Of a stretch of DNA of 64,000 nucleotides, positions 50,203-60,185 are shown piece after piece. The notes below the pieces were generated by a model. It had not been told where the DNA came from and did no database searches. It saw nothing but the letters and a program-made list of their open reading frames with translations. Location of the stretch: NCBI RefSeq assembly GCF_009707465.1, contig NZ_CP046120.1, forward strand, positions 2,261,501 to 2,325,500. The letters are read 5' to 3'. Position 1 is the stretch's first letter. Every line of letters begins with the position of its first letter. This DNA comes from Novosphingobium sp. Gsoil 351. Its GTDB lineage: Bacteria; Pseudomonadota; Alphaproteobacteria; Sphingomonadales; Sphingomonadaceae. Both the position numbers and the translations under genes were made by a program.

Positions 50203-52659
50203 ATGAAGTCGATCGATGCATCAAAGGGATCACGGCGGTCGATTGACTTTACGACAGCCATCCGCGTCTGGCTCTTGTCTTGCGCGACATTTGTGGTTGC
50301 CCCTGCTCACGCCCAAACTGTGGCCGAACCCGAAGTTTCGGCAATGGGGGCGGATGACACCGAGGCGCAAGGCGAAATCATCGTAACCGCCCGCAAGCAA
50401 TCAGAGGCTCTGTCCAAGGTTGGCCTACCGATCACCGCGGCCACCGGCGATGAGCTTGTCGCGAGGGGGATCACAACCGTGACCGAACTCGTCAAGCTGG
50501 AACCAAGCCTACAATACGCCAAGAGCTTCGACAGCACGCCGATCTTCACGATCCGCGGCGTCGGATACAACGATAATTCGATTCAGGCGCCGCCGACGGT
50601 GAGCGTCTACCAAGACGAAGTTCCTTACGCGTACTCGGTGATGACAAAGGGCGCGATGCTCGACGTGCAGCGCGTCGAGATTCTGAAAGGCCCTCAAGGA
50701 ACGTTGTTCGGGCAGAACGCCACCGGCGGAGCGATAAACTTCATCGCCAACAAGCCCGGCGAGGAGTTTGGCGCGGGCGTGACGGCGACGTATGGGCGAT
50801 TTAACGCAGTCCATTTCGATGGCTACGTAAGCGGTCCCCTGGCGCCATCGCTTAAGGCGAGGATCGCGCTGGCGACGGACCTTGGCGGGGCTTGGCAGCG
50901 CAGCAACACGCGCGACGATCGTCTTGGCGATAAGAACATGCAGCAGGCGCGAGTGCTGCTGGAATGGGAACCCAGCGCGAACTTCAGCGCGCTTCTGAAC
51001 CTCAACGGCTGGCGGGACCGATCAGAGACGCAAGCCCAGCAGCTTTTCGGCTTCTTCGTGAAGTCGCCACAGTTCGTGGGGCTCGGAGCCGGCAAAAACC
51101 AGCCCACACCTGCTCAGGTGGCCGCGATGCCCGCTTATGCGGCCGAGCTCAGGCAAATCTTGCAGCAACCGCTTTCGCCGCGCAGGAACCGCGCGGCCGA
51201 TTGGGTCGCGGGCACCCATCCGGAGCTTGATCAACGTTTTCGTCAGGCAGCGTTGCGCTTGAACTGGGAGGTCAACGAGGGGCTTGGTTTCACTTCGCTG
51301 ACCAGTTTCGAGCACTACACACAGGCCGACGAGATCGATAACGCCGGCGTCGCCCTCTTGGCAAACAACAGGTTGAGCACTGGCGAGGTAGATTCCTTCT
51401 TTCAGGAAATCCGCGCCCATGGGGGCTTGGGTGAGGGCTTCGTGAAATGGCAGCTCGGCGGGAGCTATGTCCATGACAAGTCGAACCAAATTGTCGACCA
51501 GTACACGACACAATCCGGCAGCTATTTCTCCGGGTTCCCGCCTTCGGTTGGCGGCAATCCACCGTTTCACCGTCTAATTTCCTACGCCAACAACACAACC
51601 GAAACAAAATCGATCTTCGGCAGCGTTTCCGTCGCGCTTCTCGACGATCTGAAGCTCAACGGCAGCGCCCGCTACACCGATGTGAAGTCGGATTTCGGCG
51701 GATGCGTCGGGACGACGGATCGGCAACTGGAACTGCTCATCACCAACGTGTTTGGCGATGGCAAGGCTAACAGCGGCCAATGCATCACCGTACTCTCCAA
51801 AGGTGGCCCGTCGGGCTATTTCCGCACCACCCTCAACGAGGACAACATCGCTTGGCGGCTCGGGCTCGAGTGGCAAGCGACCGCCAACACCCTGATCTAC
51901 GGCTTGGTAAGCCGCGGTTACAAGGCGGCTGCGTCTCCCATTTTGACTGCGACCACGGCAGCCCAGTTGCGCCCCGTGACGCAGGAGTCCGTGATCGACT
52001 ATGAGGCCGGGATCAAGACCCGGCTGTTCGGAAACACGCTGCAGTTCAACGGAAGCGTATTCTACTACGATTATCGCAACAAACAGCTTCTGGCGAGGTT
52101 CATCGATCCGATTTTCGGGGCGCTCCAAGGCTTGGTGAACATTCCCAAGAGTCGCGAATTTGGCGCGGAGGCGAGCGTCGTTTGGAAACCGATAGCGGAC
52201 CTCACTCTCGATGGCGCGGTGACCTATCTCAATTCACGAGTTGAGTCCGATTTCCCCAACACGGACGTCTACGGGAACGCGGTGAACTTCAAGGGAGAGC
52301 ATTTTCCGTTCACGCCGAAATGGTCCGCTTCGGGTGGCGTTCGCGTGGATCTGCCGGTGGGCGATCACCATTCAGGGTATCTCGGGGCGCGAGGTTCCTA
52401 CCAGAGCGCCACCGTAACCTCGTTTGGCGAGTCGGCCGTCATTGCCGCACGGGCACCCTCGATTGCGATCAAATCATATGGATTGCTGGATCTGAGCGCC
52501 GGCATTGCTCCCAATGGCGGCAATTGGAAAGTTGAGTTCTGGGCTCGGAACGTTACGAACACGTACTACTGGGTAAACTTCAACAGTGGCGGCGATGTGA
52601 CGGTAAGATTGACCGGGATGCCGCGCACTTATGGCGCAACGGTGCAGCTCGATTTCTAG
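50203..52659 (+). CDS. TonB-dependent receptor of the BVMO region
   Basis: This outer-membrane receptor of about 818 residues has a signal peptide (through VVAPAHAQ), plug motif EIIVTARKQSEALSKVGLPI, the VEILKGPQGTLFGQNATGGAI signature and a barrel ending YGATVQLDF. The ATG at 50203 is preferred over 50191 because GGAGG lies just upstream of it. The 93-base region before it is AT-rich. It should import the substrate of the neighbouring catabolic genes. Sphingomonads use such receptors for hydrophobic or aromatic compounds as well as for iron complexes, so the substrate stays open. Confidence 0.93.
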   Translation: MKSIDASKGSRRSIDFTTAIRVWLLSCATFVVAPAHAQTVAEPEVSAMGADDTEAQGEIIVTARKQSEALSKVGLPITAATGDELVARGITTVTELVKLEPSLQYAKSFDSTPIFTIRGVGYNDNSIQAPPTVSVYQDEVPYAYSVMTKGAMLDVQRVEILKGPQGTLFGQNATGGAINFIANKPGEEFGAGVTATYGRFNAVHFDGYVSGPLAPSLKARIALATDLGGAWQRSNTRDDRLGDKNMQQARVLLEWEPSANFSALLNLNGWRDRSETQAQQLFGFFVKSPQFVGLGAGKNQPTPAQVAAMPAYAAELRQILQQPLSPRRNRAADWVAGTHPELDQRFRQAALRLNWEVNEGLGFTSLTSFEHYTQADEIDNAGVALLANNRLSTGEVDSFFQEIRAHGGLGEGFVKWQLGGSYVHDKSNQIVDQYTTQSGSYFSGFPPSVGGNPPFHRLISYANNTTETKSIFGSVSVALLDDLKLNGSARYTDVKSDFGGCVGTTDRQLELLITNVFGDGKANSGQCITVLSKGGPSGYFRTTLNEDNIAWRLGLEWQATANTLIYGLVSRGYKAAASPILTATTAAQLRPVTQESVIDYEAGIKTRLFGNTLQFNGSVFYYDYRNKQLLARFIDPIFGALQGLVNIPKSREFGAEASVVWKPIADLTLDGAVTYLNSRVESDFPNTDVYGNAVNFKGEHFPFTPKWSASGGVRVDLPVGDHHSGYLGARGSYQSATVTSFGESAVIAARAPSIAIKSYGLLDLSAGIAPNGGNWKVEFWARNVTNTYYWVNFNSGGDVTVRLTGMPRTYGATVQLDF

Positions 52660-52717
52660 ATCGCAAGCTCCTGAGCAGCGATACTACATGATCCCATCTC
52701 GTCAAAGGAAGATCGGA

Positions 52718-53026
52718 ATGAAATATTTCTTTGTTCAAGGTGAATATTCGATACCGTTTACGGAGCTGACAAAGCTGTCCGACTTGGTCGCTGAACATCG
52801 TGCTTACGTCCAGCAAGCCTACGACGATGGCCATTATCTACTTTCCGGGCCGGAAGTCCCTGCGGACACCGGGGTTGTGATCGCTCGCGCTCCATCTCGC
52901 ACGTTGCTTAACGAGCTTATGGAACGCGAGCCGTTCGTCCGTGACGGCAAGGTTCGAATATCTCGGGTCGTGGAGTTCGTCCCGGCTCGCCACCGACCTC
53001 AAATCGAGGATTGGGTAGTTGGTTAG
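52718..53026 (+). CDS. YciI-like protein
   Basis: This 102-residue ferredoxin-like dimeric alpha-beta barrel protein is of the YCII family: MKYFFVQGEYSIP, AEHRAYVQQAYDDGHYLLSGPEVP, and REPFVRDGKVRISRVVEF. The His in LVAEHRAYV is the conserved YciI His near the putative active site. An AAAGGA site lies 9 bases before the ATG; upstream extension is not credible. It could be a small lyase, dehydrochlorinase-like or isomerase component of the pathway. It follows the TBDR after 58 bases. Confidence 0.88.
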   Translation: MKYFFVQGEYSIPFTELTKLSDLVAEHRAYVQQAYDDGHYLLSGPEVPADTGVVIARAPSRTLLNELMEREPFVRDGKVRISRVVEFVPARHRPQIEDWVVG

Positions 53027-53163
53027 GCAGCGCACGCGATGCTCCGATCTCGGTGCTTGCTGGCGAGGCCGATACCGCACGCTTCGATTTACGAGCCGTC
53101 ACCGCGACAAGCCGATCGGCCCCGACAACTGGCCGGATGCGTGGTGTCGATCATTTTTGTGAG

Positions 53164-54699
53164 ATGAGTTGGAACATGATGGCGCAAAGCCGCGGACCAG
53201 CGCAGCCAAACCTTGTGCAGGTGCTCGATACGGCACCTCTGAACATGAGGTATTGGCGCGCCATCGGCATGATCACGACCGCCGCCATGCTAGACTATTT
53301 CGACTTTGTGATCGTCGGATTCATCATTGCGGTCATCGGCCCGGCCTGGAAGCTGACCTTTGTCGAGACTTCCGTGATCCTGATCAGCGCCGGCATCGGA
53401 TCGGTCGTCGGTTCGCTCGTCTGGGGCGTTCTGTCGGACTTGATCGGTCGCAAGTTCATGCTGGTTTGCGGTATTGCAATATGCGGCTCGGCCAGCGGGG
53501 CGATAGCTTTTGTGCCCGACGGAGCCTGGGTTCCGCTGACCGCACTTCGTTTCCTGGTGGGCCTGGGCATGGCGGGTGCCGGTATTGGCTCGATTACGCT
53601 CGCGGTCGAGTTGACGCCTGTGCGGGTCCGAACGGTGCTGGCGAGCTCGGTGGCGATACCCGGAAGTCTCGGCGTTTTTGCAGCGGCACTCCTCTCGTCG
53701 GCATTGTTGCCATCGATCGGATGGCGGGGCTTGGCGCTGGTCGGGTTTGCCCCGCTGGTGCTGGTGGTTCCGGTCTTGATATGGGTGCCCGAGTCCGCTC
53801 GCTGGCTGATGTCTCGCTCGCGAGCCGAGGATGCGCGAAAGGCCGCCTCGAGTTTGCTTGATCTGCCCGTTGAGCATGTTGCACAACCCCCAGCTATCGC
53901 TCGTCAGTCGGGTGGCGCTCGACTTTCCGAAGTCTATTCCGAGCCCCAGGTTTTCTGGTTTGTGGCGTTGGCCTGGCTTGGGTTCAGCGTAGCGAGTTAC
54001 GGTGTCCTGTTGTGGGGGCCGACGATCCTTTCCCTGATCCTCGGTGTCGATGCGTCCCGTGCCGCGCAGCTTTACATCGCGGTCAGTTTGGCGGGTCTCG
54101 CCGGGCGGATCTTCTTCGCCGTTTTGCCCCAGTGGCTGGGACGTCGGCTTGCCGGACAAATCACCGGTCTCGGAATCGCGCTCGCGTTGGGAGCCGTCTC
54201 TCTCTTCTTCCAGGAGTCTATCGGGGGATTCCCGCTGATTGTCGTCCTGCTTTGCATCGGTGCGCTGTTCTTCGACGGGGGCGCATCCAATCTGGGCCCC
54301 TTGTCAGCCGAGGTCTTCCCCGCGCATCTCGCCGCGCGTGGCAGCGGGGTCGGTCAAGCCGCGAACGGGATCGGGAAGATCCTGGGCCCGTTGGTTCTCG
54401 CGTTTATTGCCGGGACAGACAATCTCCTCACGCCACAGGCCACGATCGACGCCGCCGGACCGGCATTTGCGTTTCTCGCGGGTTGCGGCTTACTGGTTTG
54501 GTTCGCGTTCGCGTTCCTGGGAGTTGAAACGCATCTCAAGACGCTCAAGCTAGGCGACAGCGTAGAGGACCGGCTCGAAGTCGCTGGAAGCGCTCCAAGC
54601 CCCGATCTCCTGCAAGGATCCGCCGACACTGGCGGTCCGAGAGCTCACGCATACACCCTTGGCGAATTGGGTGGCGCAACCGCCCCGACAGCGCGGTGA
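53164..54699 (+). CDS. MFS transporter, aromatic-acid/metabolite:H+ symporter type
   Basis: This inner-membrane transporter of about 511 residues has twelve helices. Motif A is GVLSDLIGRKFML, and the first helix starts YWRAIGMITTAAMLDYFDFVIVG, the D-x-x-D pattern of AAHS and sugar porter-type symporters. A hydrophilic tail of about 50 residues follows the last helix. The frame opens at 53011, but the ATG at 53164 gives a compact N-terminus; later ATGs at 53176 and 53179 are possible. It would import a carboxylic acid or other pathway intermediate after the TBDR step. Confidence 0.88.
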   Translation: MSWNMMAQSRGPAQPNLVQVLDTAPLNMRYWRAIGMITTAAMLDYFDFVIVGFIIAVIGPAWKLTFVETSVILISAGIGSVVGSLVWGVLSDLIGRKFMLVCGIAICGSASGAIAFVPDGAWVPLTALRFLVGLGMAGAGIGSITLAVELTPVRVRTVLASSVAIPGSLGVFAAALLSSALLPSIGWRGLALVGFAPLVLVVPVLIWVPESARWLMSRSRAEDARKAASSLLDLPVEHVAQPPAIARQSGGARLSEVYSEPQVFWFVALAWLGFSVASYGVLLWGPTILSLILGVDASRAAQLYIAVSLAGLAGRIFFAVLPQWLGRRLAGQITGLGIALALGAVSLFFQESIGGFPLIVVLLCIGALFFDGGASNLGPLSAEVFPAHLAARGSGVGQAANGIGKILGPLVLAFIAGTDNLLTPQATIDAAGPAFAFLAGCGLLVWFAFAFLGVETHLKTLKLGDSVEDRLEVAGSAPSPDLLQGSADTGGPRAHAYTLGELGGATAPTAR

Positions 54700-54869
54700 G
54701 CACCCGAATTGCCATGATGACGTGGGCAACCGCATCAGGCCGCATTGTTTGGGTTAGGGAAGCTCTCCTCGTCGAAGCGGCACGCACGGGGCCACTTGCG
54801 AACCTCCATTACCGCAAATCCGGACAGTACCCGGCGATGCGCTTCTGACGATCTAGCGAGGTCTTTGAC

Positions 54870-55718
54870 ATGGATTATGGTCGCGAACCGAAGATTTACC
54901 TGATGCCCCGTTGCTTCGGTCCCGCCGGCGGGCCGCGTCAGGCGCCCAACGATGTCGATTTCAGTCACGGTCCGTCACGCTTCACGCGATACCTGGTCGG
55001 TTTTCAAGGTCGTGCGTCGGAAGTTGGAGCATTGCTTCCCAAAGGACTCGAGTTGCGGGGTGAGCCCACCGTCTTCGTGCAGTTCTTCGAGCTTGCCGAG
55101 ATACCGTGGCTGGCTGGCCGGGGCTACAACATCCTTTCGGTAATCATCCCTGTTCGCCACCGTTCCGGTACTGGTGGCGACGTCGTCGACGGCCTATTTC
55201 AGGCAGTCTTGTGGGAAAACCTTTGTGACCCGATCGTAACCGGACGCGAGCAGCTTGGGCATGCCAAGCTCTACGCCCAGCTTCCCCCGGCGCGCCGCTG
55301 GGGCAACACAACCTCCATCCGTGCAAGCTGGGAGGGCTTCACTTTTGCTGAGATGGAGGTGAGCTGCGGATCGGAGCCGGATCAGCAAGCAATCGCGGAT
55401 CTTCAGTCGCAGGCCGGTGCTGGCCTGATCAGCCACAAGTACATTCCCAGATCGGGAGATTGGGCTGTCGCGGATGCCGACTACCTCACCCTGACCCCGC
55501 TGCCAGGCGCATCGAACCTCGCCGATCCGCAGCCGCAGCCGCTGGTAAGGGTCGGCGATGGCCAGATTCGGTTCAACCGCCCGACGTGGCAGGACATGCC
55601 CACGCAGTATCATATCATCCAGCGTCTCGCAGACCTCGAGCAGATTTCCCCGATGCGTGCCGTCGTGATGGAGGGAAAGACTTATGCCGATGCATTCGAT
55701 CAGCACATCCTTGCCTAA
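54870..55718 (+). CDS. acetoacetate decarboxylase-like protein
   Basis: This 282-residue protein of the ADC fold has YLVGFQGRASEVGALLPKGLEL and VQFFELAEIPWLAGRGYN. It also has the active-site neighbourhood GREQLGHAKLYAQL, in which Lys133 is placed like the Schiff-base Lys of the GREELGYPK motif. True acetoacetate decarboxylase has Pro before the Lys; here it is Ala, which suggests a different reaction. Relatives include cyclase-dehydratases and aldolase-dehydratases. It lies in the catabolic region next to the MFS gene and may act on a beta-keto or enol intermediate. Confidence 0.83.
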   Translation: MDYGREPKIYLMPRCFGPAGGPRQAPNDVDFSHGPSRFTRYLVGFQGRASEVGALLPKGLELRGEPTVFVQFFELAEIPWLAGRGYNILSVIIPVRHRSGTGGDVVDGLFQAVLWENLCDPIVTGREQLGHAKLYAQLPPARRWGNTTSIRASWEGFTFAEMEVSCGSEPDQQAIADLQSQAGAGLISHKYIPRSGDWAVADADYLTLTPLPGASNLADPQPQPLVRVGDGQIRFNRPTWQDMPTQYHIIQRLADLEQISPMRAVVMEGKTYADAFDQHILA

Positions 55719-55843
55719 CGTCTCCGCGAACGCGCATCGCAGCCTCTTGCGTTGGGCTGCGGGTGGTTTTGTCTTCGCTGTTGCGCGCCAGTCGACGCGT
55801 TTCGCGGCGCCTCGGGTGGCACGTGCATCCACATCGGCGGGGC

Positions 55844-56269
55844 ATGAAGGACATGGCGTTTACGGGCAGATGCTTGTGCGGCCAGGTAAGCTATTCGGCC
55901 TCGGCCGGGCCTGTTCTTTCGGCAATCTGCCACTGTCGGAACTGCCAGCGCCAGGGTGGGAGCGCTTTCTCGATAATCGTGGGAGTACCTGTCGGCGCCG
56001 TCACGGTGAATGGCCAACGCGCAGTCTTTGCCGACACAAGCGAAGCAGGGGGGACGATCGTTCGCAAGTTTTGTCCTCAGTGTGGTTCCCCGATGTTTTC
56101 GGACGCTTCCGCAATGCCTGAATTGAGATACATCAAAGCCGGCACTTTGGACGATGTTTCAACGTTTCAGCCGCAAATTGAGATTTGGAGGAGGAGCGCT
56201 CAACCGTGGCTCGAACTCGGCGGCGATCTTCCGAGATTTGACGAAAATCCGCCCCTGATTGGTCAATGA
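55844..56269 (+). CDS. GFA (CENP-V) family zinc protein
   Basis: This protein of about 141 residues has the Gfa zinc pattern: GRCLCGQVSY, then CHCRNCQRQGGSAFS, then FCPQCGSPMFSDA. The seven Cys are arranged as in glutathione-dependent formaldehyde-activating enzyme relatives. The frame is open far upstream as a shadow; the ATG at 55844 or 55853 is the start. These proteins bind structural zinc and sometimes glutathione. The actual reaction is unproven for most members. It could act with the GST of the region. Confidence 0.88.
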   Translation: MKDMAFTGRCLCGQVSYSASAGPVLSAICHCRNCQRQGGSAFSIIVGVPVGAVTVNGQRAVFADTSEAGGTIVRKFCPQCGSPMFSDASAMPELRYIKAGTLDDVSTFQPQIEIWRRSAQPWLELGGDLPRFDENPPLIGQ

Positions 56270-56411
56270 CCGTGCGCAAGGGTGGCCAAGCGCCGGAGCC
56301 CGACCGCCGGCACACCAAGTATCTTCCTGGCGAGCAATCGGCGCTTCGACATGATTGCGGAAAAAATGGACTACGACAGGCGCATTGCCTGTTTGATGTG
56401 GAGGCGAACCG

Positions 56412-57743
56412 ATGCCCGAATATCTGAAGCGCGGGGTTGATGCGGAGGCGAAGGCGGACGCGGACCGCAAGGTTCGCGATATTGTCGAGGCGACGCTGGC
56501 GGACATCGAGCGGCGTGGCGATGCGTCGGTGCGCGAACTGTCGGTGAAGTTCGACGGCTGGGACCGCGAGAGCTACGCGCTGACGAGCCGAGAGAAGCAG
56601 GACTGCCTCGACCAGCTTTCGGGTCAGGACTTGAAGGATATCGAGTTCGCGCAGGCGCAGGTGCGTAATTTCGCGAAGATCCAGCGCGCGAGCATGACCG
56701 ACGTCGAAGTCGAGACGCTGCCGGGCGTGGTGCTGGGCCACAAGCACATCCCGGTGAGCGCGGCGGGCTGCTACGTGCCCGGCGGCAAGTATCCCTTGCT
56801 CGCTTCGGCGCACATGAGCGTGATCACCGCCAAGGTCGCCGGCGTGCCGCGGGTGATCACCTGCGCGCCGCCGTTCGGCGGCAAGCCCGCACCCGCGATC
56901 GTCGCGGCGCAGGTCATGGCCGGGGCCGACGAGATCTATGCGCTCGGCGGTATCCAGGCGATCGGGGCGATGGCGCTGGGGACCGAGAGCATCGCTCCGG
57001 TCGACATGCTGGTCGGTCCGGGCAACGCCTTCGTCGCCGAGGCCAAGCGCCAGCTGTTCGGCCGGGTGGGCATCGACCTGTTCGCCGGTCCGACCGAGAC
57101 GCTGGTCATCGCCGACGAGATCGGCTGCGACGGCGAGCTGGCCGCGACCGACCTGCTTGGCCAGGCCGAACACGGTCCCGACAGCCCGGCGGTCCTGCTC
57201 ACCACCAGCCGCAAGCTGGCGGAGGAGACGATGCGCGAAGTCGAGCGACTGCTGACGATCCTGCCCACCGCCGACATCGCGCGTCGCGCCTGGGAAAGCT
57301 TCGGCGAGGTCATCGTCGCCGAAGACGACGCCGAGATGGTCCGCATCGCCGACGCGCTCGCCTCCGAGCACGTCCAGGTGATGACCCGCGATCCCGACTG
57401 GTTCCTGAACCACATGACCAACTACGGCGCGCTGTTCCTGGGGCCGCGAACCAACGTCAGCTTCGGCGACAAGGTGATCGGCACCAACCACACGCTGCCG
57501 ACGAAGAAGGCGGCGCGCTATACCGGGGGCTTGTGGGTCGGCAAGTTCATCAAGACCTGCACCTACCAGCGCGTCCTGACCGACGAGGCGTCGGCGATGA
57601 TCGGGGAATACTGCAGCCGCCTGTGCGCGCTCGAAGGATTCGCCGGCCACGGCGAGCAGGCCAACATCCGCGTGCGGCGCTATGGCCATCGCGAGGTGGC
57701 TTATGCAGGCAAAGCCGAGCCGCTGCTGGCGACGGCGGACTGA
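56412..57743 (+). CDS. HisD-like dehydrogenase (sulfopropanediol dehydrogenase/HpsN type)
   Basis: This 443-residue NAD-dependent dehydrogenase of the histidinol dehydrogenase fold has [52 protein letters not shown], zinc-site [15 protein letters not shown] and catalytic EH in ASEHVQVMT. The C-terminal zinc/substrate segment ([16 protein letters not shown]) differs from true histidinol dehydrogenase and resembles HpsN, which oxidises 2,3-dihydroxypropane-sulfonate. No histidine genes are nearby. It is coupled to the following SDR by a one-base overlap (TGATG). The alcohol substrate is not certain. Confidence 0.87.
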   Translation: MPEYLKRGVDAEAKADADRKVRDIVEATLADIERRGDASVRELSVKFDGWDRESYALTSREKQDCLDQLSGQDLKDIEFAQAQVRNFAKIQRASMTDVEVETLPGVVLGHKHIPVSAAGCYVPGGKYPLLASAHMSVITAKVAGVPRVITCAPPFGGKPAPAIVAAQVMAGADEIYALGGIQAIGAMALGTESIAPVDMLVGPGNAFVAEAKRQLFGRVGIDLFAGPTETLVIADEIGCDGELAATDLLGQAEHGPDSPAVLLTTSRKLAEETMREVERLLTILPTADIARRAWESFGEVIVAEDDAEMVRIADALASEHVQVMTRDPDWFLNHMTNYGALFLGPRTNVSFGDKVIGTNHTLPTKKAARYTGGLWVGKFIKTCTYQRVLTDEASAMIGEYCSRLCALEGFAGHGEQANIRVRRYGHREVAYAGKAEPLLATAD

Positions 57744-58510
57744 TGACTGCGCTGCCAGTCACGCCATCGTTCCGGCTCGACGGGCGCCGGGCGCTCGTCA
57801 CCGGGGCGGGGCGGGGGATCGGCCTGGCGCTGGCCGCGGCGCTGGCCGAGGCGGGGGCCGAAGTGACACTCGTGGCGCGCTCGGGCGACGAGATCGAAGC
57901 CGGGGCGGCGGCGATCCGCAAGGCCGGCGGAAACGCCCGGGCGGCGGCGCTGGATGTCTCTAACCTCGCCGCGGTCGCCGATTTCTTCGCTGAGCGGCCC
58001 GCCTTCCACGTGCTCGTCAACAACGCCGGGACCAATCGGCCCAAGCCGATGACCGACGTCAGCGAGGCCGACTACGACGCGGTGCTCGATCTCAACCTCA
58101 AGAGCACGTTCTTCGTCACCCAGGCTTGCGCGCGGCGGATGCTGGCCGAGCGCAGCGGCGGTTCGCTGATCCACATCGGCAGCCAGATGGGGCATGTCGG
58201 CGGCCCAAATCGTTCGCTCTACTGCGCCTCGAAGTGGGCGCTCGAGGGCATGAGCAAGGCTCTCGCGCTCGATCTGGCGGCGCATGGCATCCGCTCCAAC
58301 ACGATCGCTCCGACGTTCATCGAAACCCCGATGACCAAGCCCTTCTTCGAAGACGCGGCATTCCGCTCTTCGGTGCTGGACAAGATCAAGCTGGGCCGGA
58401 TCGGCAAGGTCGAAGACCTCATGGGCGCCGTGGTGTATCTCGCCGCCAATGCCAGCGCCATGGTCACCGGAACCAGCCTCATCGTCGATGGCGGATGGAC
58501 CGCGGAATAG
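57743..58510 (+). CDS. short-chain dehydrogenase/reductase paired with the HisD-like gene
   Basis: This 255-residue classical SDR has VTGAGRGIGLALAAAL for NAD(P) binding, NNAGTNRPKP, Ser in HIGSQMGHVGG and the YCASK active-site pair, ending in GTSLIVDGGWTAE. It is co-translated with the HisD-like gene. Together they could oxidise two hydroxyl groups of one polyol-type substrate, as the HpsN and HpsO/P enzymes do for dihydroxypropanesulfonate. GC-rich codon use matches the core genes at 4-17 kb more than the flanking genes. It is convergent with the acyl-CoA synthetase gene. Confidence 0.9.
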   Translation: MTALPVTPSFRLDGRRALVTGAGRGIGLALAAALAEAGAEVTLVARSGDEIEAGAAAIRKAGGNARAAALDVSNLAAVADFFAERPAFHVLVNNAGTNRPKPMTDVSEADYDAVLDLNLKSTFFVTQACARRMLAERSGGSLIHIGSQMGHVGGPNRSLYCASKWALEGMSKALALDLAAHGIRSNTIAPTFIETPMTKPFFEDAAFRSSVLDKIKLGRIGKVEDLMGAVVYLAANASAMVTGTSLIVDGGWTAE

Positions 58511-58567
58511 CGAAGTTCCTGGATGACCGGTACGCCCGGACAGGCACCTGGTTTCACTAGCGAATTG

Positions 58568-60121
58568 CTAGGCGCCGATGCGCTCCAGAAGAAGGTGCTT
58601 CTTCATCTTTCCTGTCGGCAGACGCGGGAGGTCATCGGCAAAAACAATGCGCTTGGGTACTTTGGCGCCTGACAGTTGCCCGCGAAGCCAAGTTCGAAGC
58701 TCTGCGGCAAATTCCGGGGTCGCTTGGCCAGAATTCACCAATTGGACGAAGGCGGTGACTATCTCTCCCATTTCGTCGTCGGGCACTCCGACTACTGCGG
58801 CGTCGGCTACGGTGGGGTGTGTGACCAGGAGATTTTCGATCTCCTGAGGATAGACGTTCACTCCGCCCGTGATGATCAGGAACGAGCTGCGATCGGTCAG
58901 ATAGAGAAAGTCCTCAGAATCGAGATACCCCACGTCGCCGACGGTCGACCAGCCTTTGGCGTGATGAGCTGTTGCCGTACGTTCCGGATCGTTATGGTAG
59001 CTGAACCGCATGCCGCCGTCGGCATAGACAGTTCCGATGGTTCCCGCAGGAACCTCGTCACCAAAATCGTCGCAGATGCGCAGTGCTCCCGTCACGCAAC
59101 GGCCGACCGAACCCGGGCGCTCAAGCCATTGCGGAGTGTCGATCATGGTCAGCACTGATTGCTCGCTGCTGCCAAAGTATTCCGAAACAATCGGGCCCAA
59201 CCATTCGATGATGTTGCGCTTTACCTCGACCGGGCATGGTGCGGCGGCGTGAATGACTAGGTCGAGCGACGAGAGATCAAAGGCATGCCGCTGCTCATCT
59301 GGCAATTTCAACATGCGGACGAAGTGTGTCGGCACGAACTGCGCAACGTTGATCTGGTGCCGCTCTATGAGCTGCAGGGCCTGCACGGGTTCAAATCGTT
59401 CCATGAGTACGAGGGTTCCACCGAGGCGGATGACCGCAATTGCCCAAGCGTACGGCGCTGAGTGGTAAAGCGGCGCGGGGCAGAGATAGACCGTCTCGTC
59501 GCTAAGGCCGAACCTGGACGCGACACTCATGACGGCCTCGGAGACGCCGCCAACCCGCCCGACATCGGTGGCGTGATAGACGATGCCCTTGGGCTTGCCC
59601 GTGGTGCCGGACGAGTACAGCATCTCGCGCCCCGGCGCTTCATTGTCCGGGGGAGTATCCGGCTGGTTCGCGCAAAGGCTTTCCCAGGATTCGAGGCCCT
59701 CGATTTCGCCTCCAACGACGAACGTGCGCGGCAGGCCCGGCAGTGCAAGGAGCTCTTCGAACCTCTGTCTCACCGAGGTCGATACGATCAGCAGTCTCGA
59801 GCCGCTGTCTGCGACGATGAAGGCAACCTCGGTCGCGGTCAGCAGGGTGGATAACGGAACGACGACCAATCCGATCCTGAGGCCTGCCAGAGCGGTCGCC
59901 AAAAACTCGACACTGTTCTCGAGCTGAAAGGCGAACCGGTCGCTACCGACCAATCCGCATTGGCGAAGCGCATGCTCGCGTTTGTTGACGAGGTGTTCCA
60001 GTTCTCCATGGCTAGTTCGAGCACCCGATCCCAGGACGACTGCAGCCTTGTCCGGCGTTTTCGTTCCGAGAAGCGCGTAAGGTCTGTGCTTGTCCCCCGT
60101 CGGTCCTTCTCGCTCCATCAC
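58568..60121 (-). CDS. acyl-CoA synthetase (AMP-dependent ligase)
   Basis: This 517-residue ANL-superfamily enzyme activates a carboxylic acid with ATP and CoA. The P-loop motif is MLYSSGTTGKPKGI. The AMP-binding A5 region is EYFGSSEQS, GDVGYLDSEDFLYLTDR is the hinge, and the C-terminal catalytic Lys is in LPRLPTGKMKKHLL. It resembles fatty-acid or steroid-acid CoA ligases more than acetyl-CoA synthetase. It follows the thiolase gene on the same strand after 64 bases, forming a minus-strand pair divergent from a LysR gene. Confidence 0.93.
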   Translation of the reverse strand: MMEREGPTGDKHRPYALLGTKTPDKAAVVLGSGARTSHGELEHLVNKREHALRQCGLVGSDRFAFQLENSVEFLATALAGLRIGLVVVPLSTLLTATEVAFIVADSGSRLLIVSTSVRQRFEELLALPGLPRTFVVGGEIEGLESWESLCANQPDTPPDNEAPGREMLYSSGTTGKPKGIVYHATDVGRVGGVSEAVMSVASRFGLSDETVYLCPAPLYHSAPYAWAIAVIRLGGTLVLMERFEPVQALQLIERHQINVAQFVPTHFVRMLKLPDEQRHAFDLSSLDLVIHAAAPCPVEVKRNIIEWLGPIVSEYFGSSEQSVLTMIDTPQWLERPGSVGRCVTGALRICDDFGDEVPAGTIGTVYADGGMRFSYHNDPERTATAHHAKGWSTVGDVGYLDSEDFLYLTDRSSFLIITGGVNVYPQEIENLLVTHPTVADAAVVGVPDDEMGEIVTAFVQLVNSGQATPEFAAELRTWLRGQLSGAKVPKRIVFADDLPRLPTGKMKKHLLLERIGA

Positions 60122-60185
60122 CTCTTCCTTCGAAAATTCGGGATTGACGGCATCGGATCACGCCGGCCGCGAAGACGCTGCGCCT

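Noticed and set aside
56412..57743. Histidine biosynthesis hisD
   Set aside because: The C-terminal substrate-binding segment is of the HpsN-like kind and no his genes are adjacent; it is coupled to an SDR.
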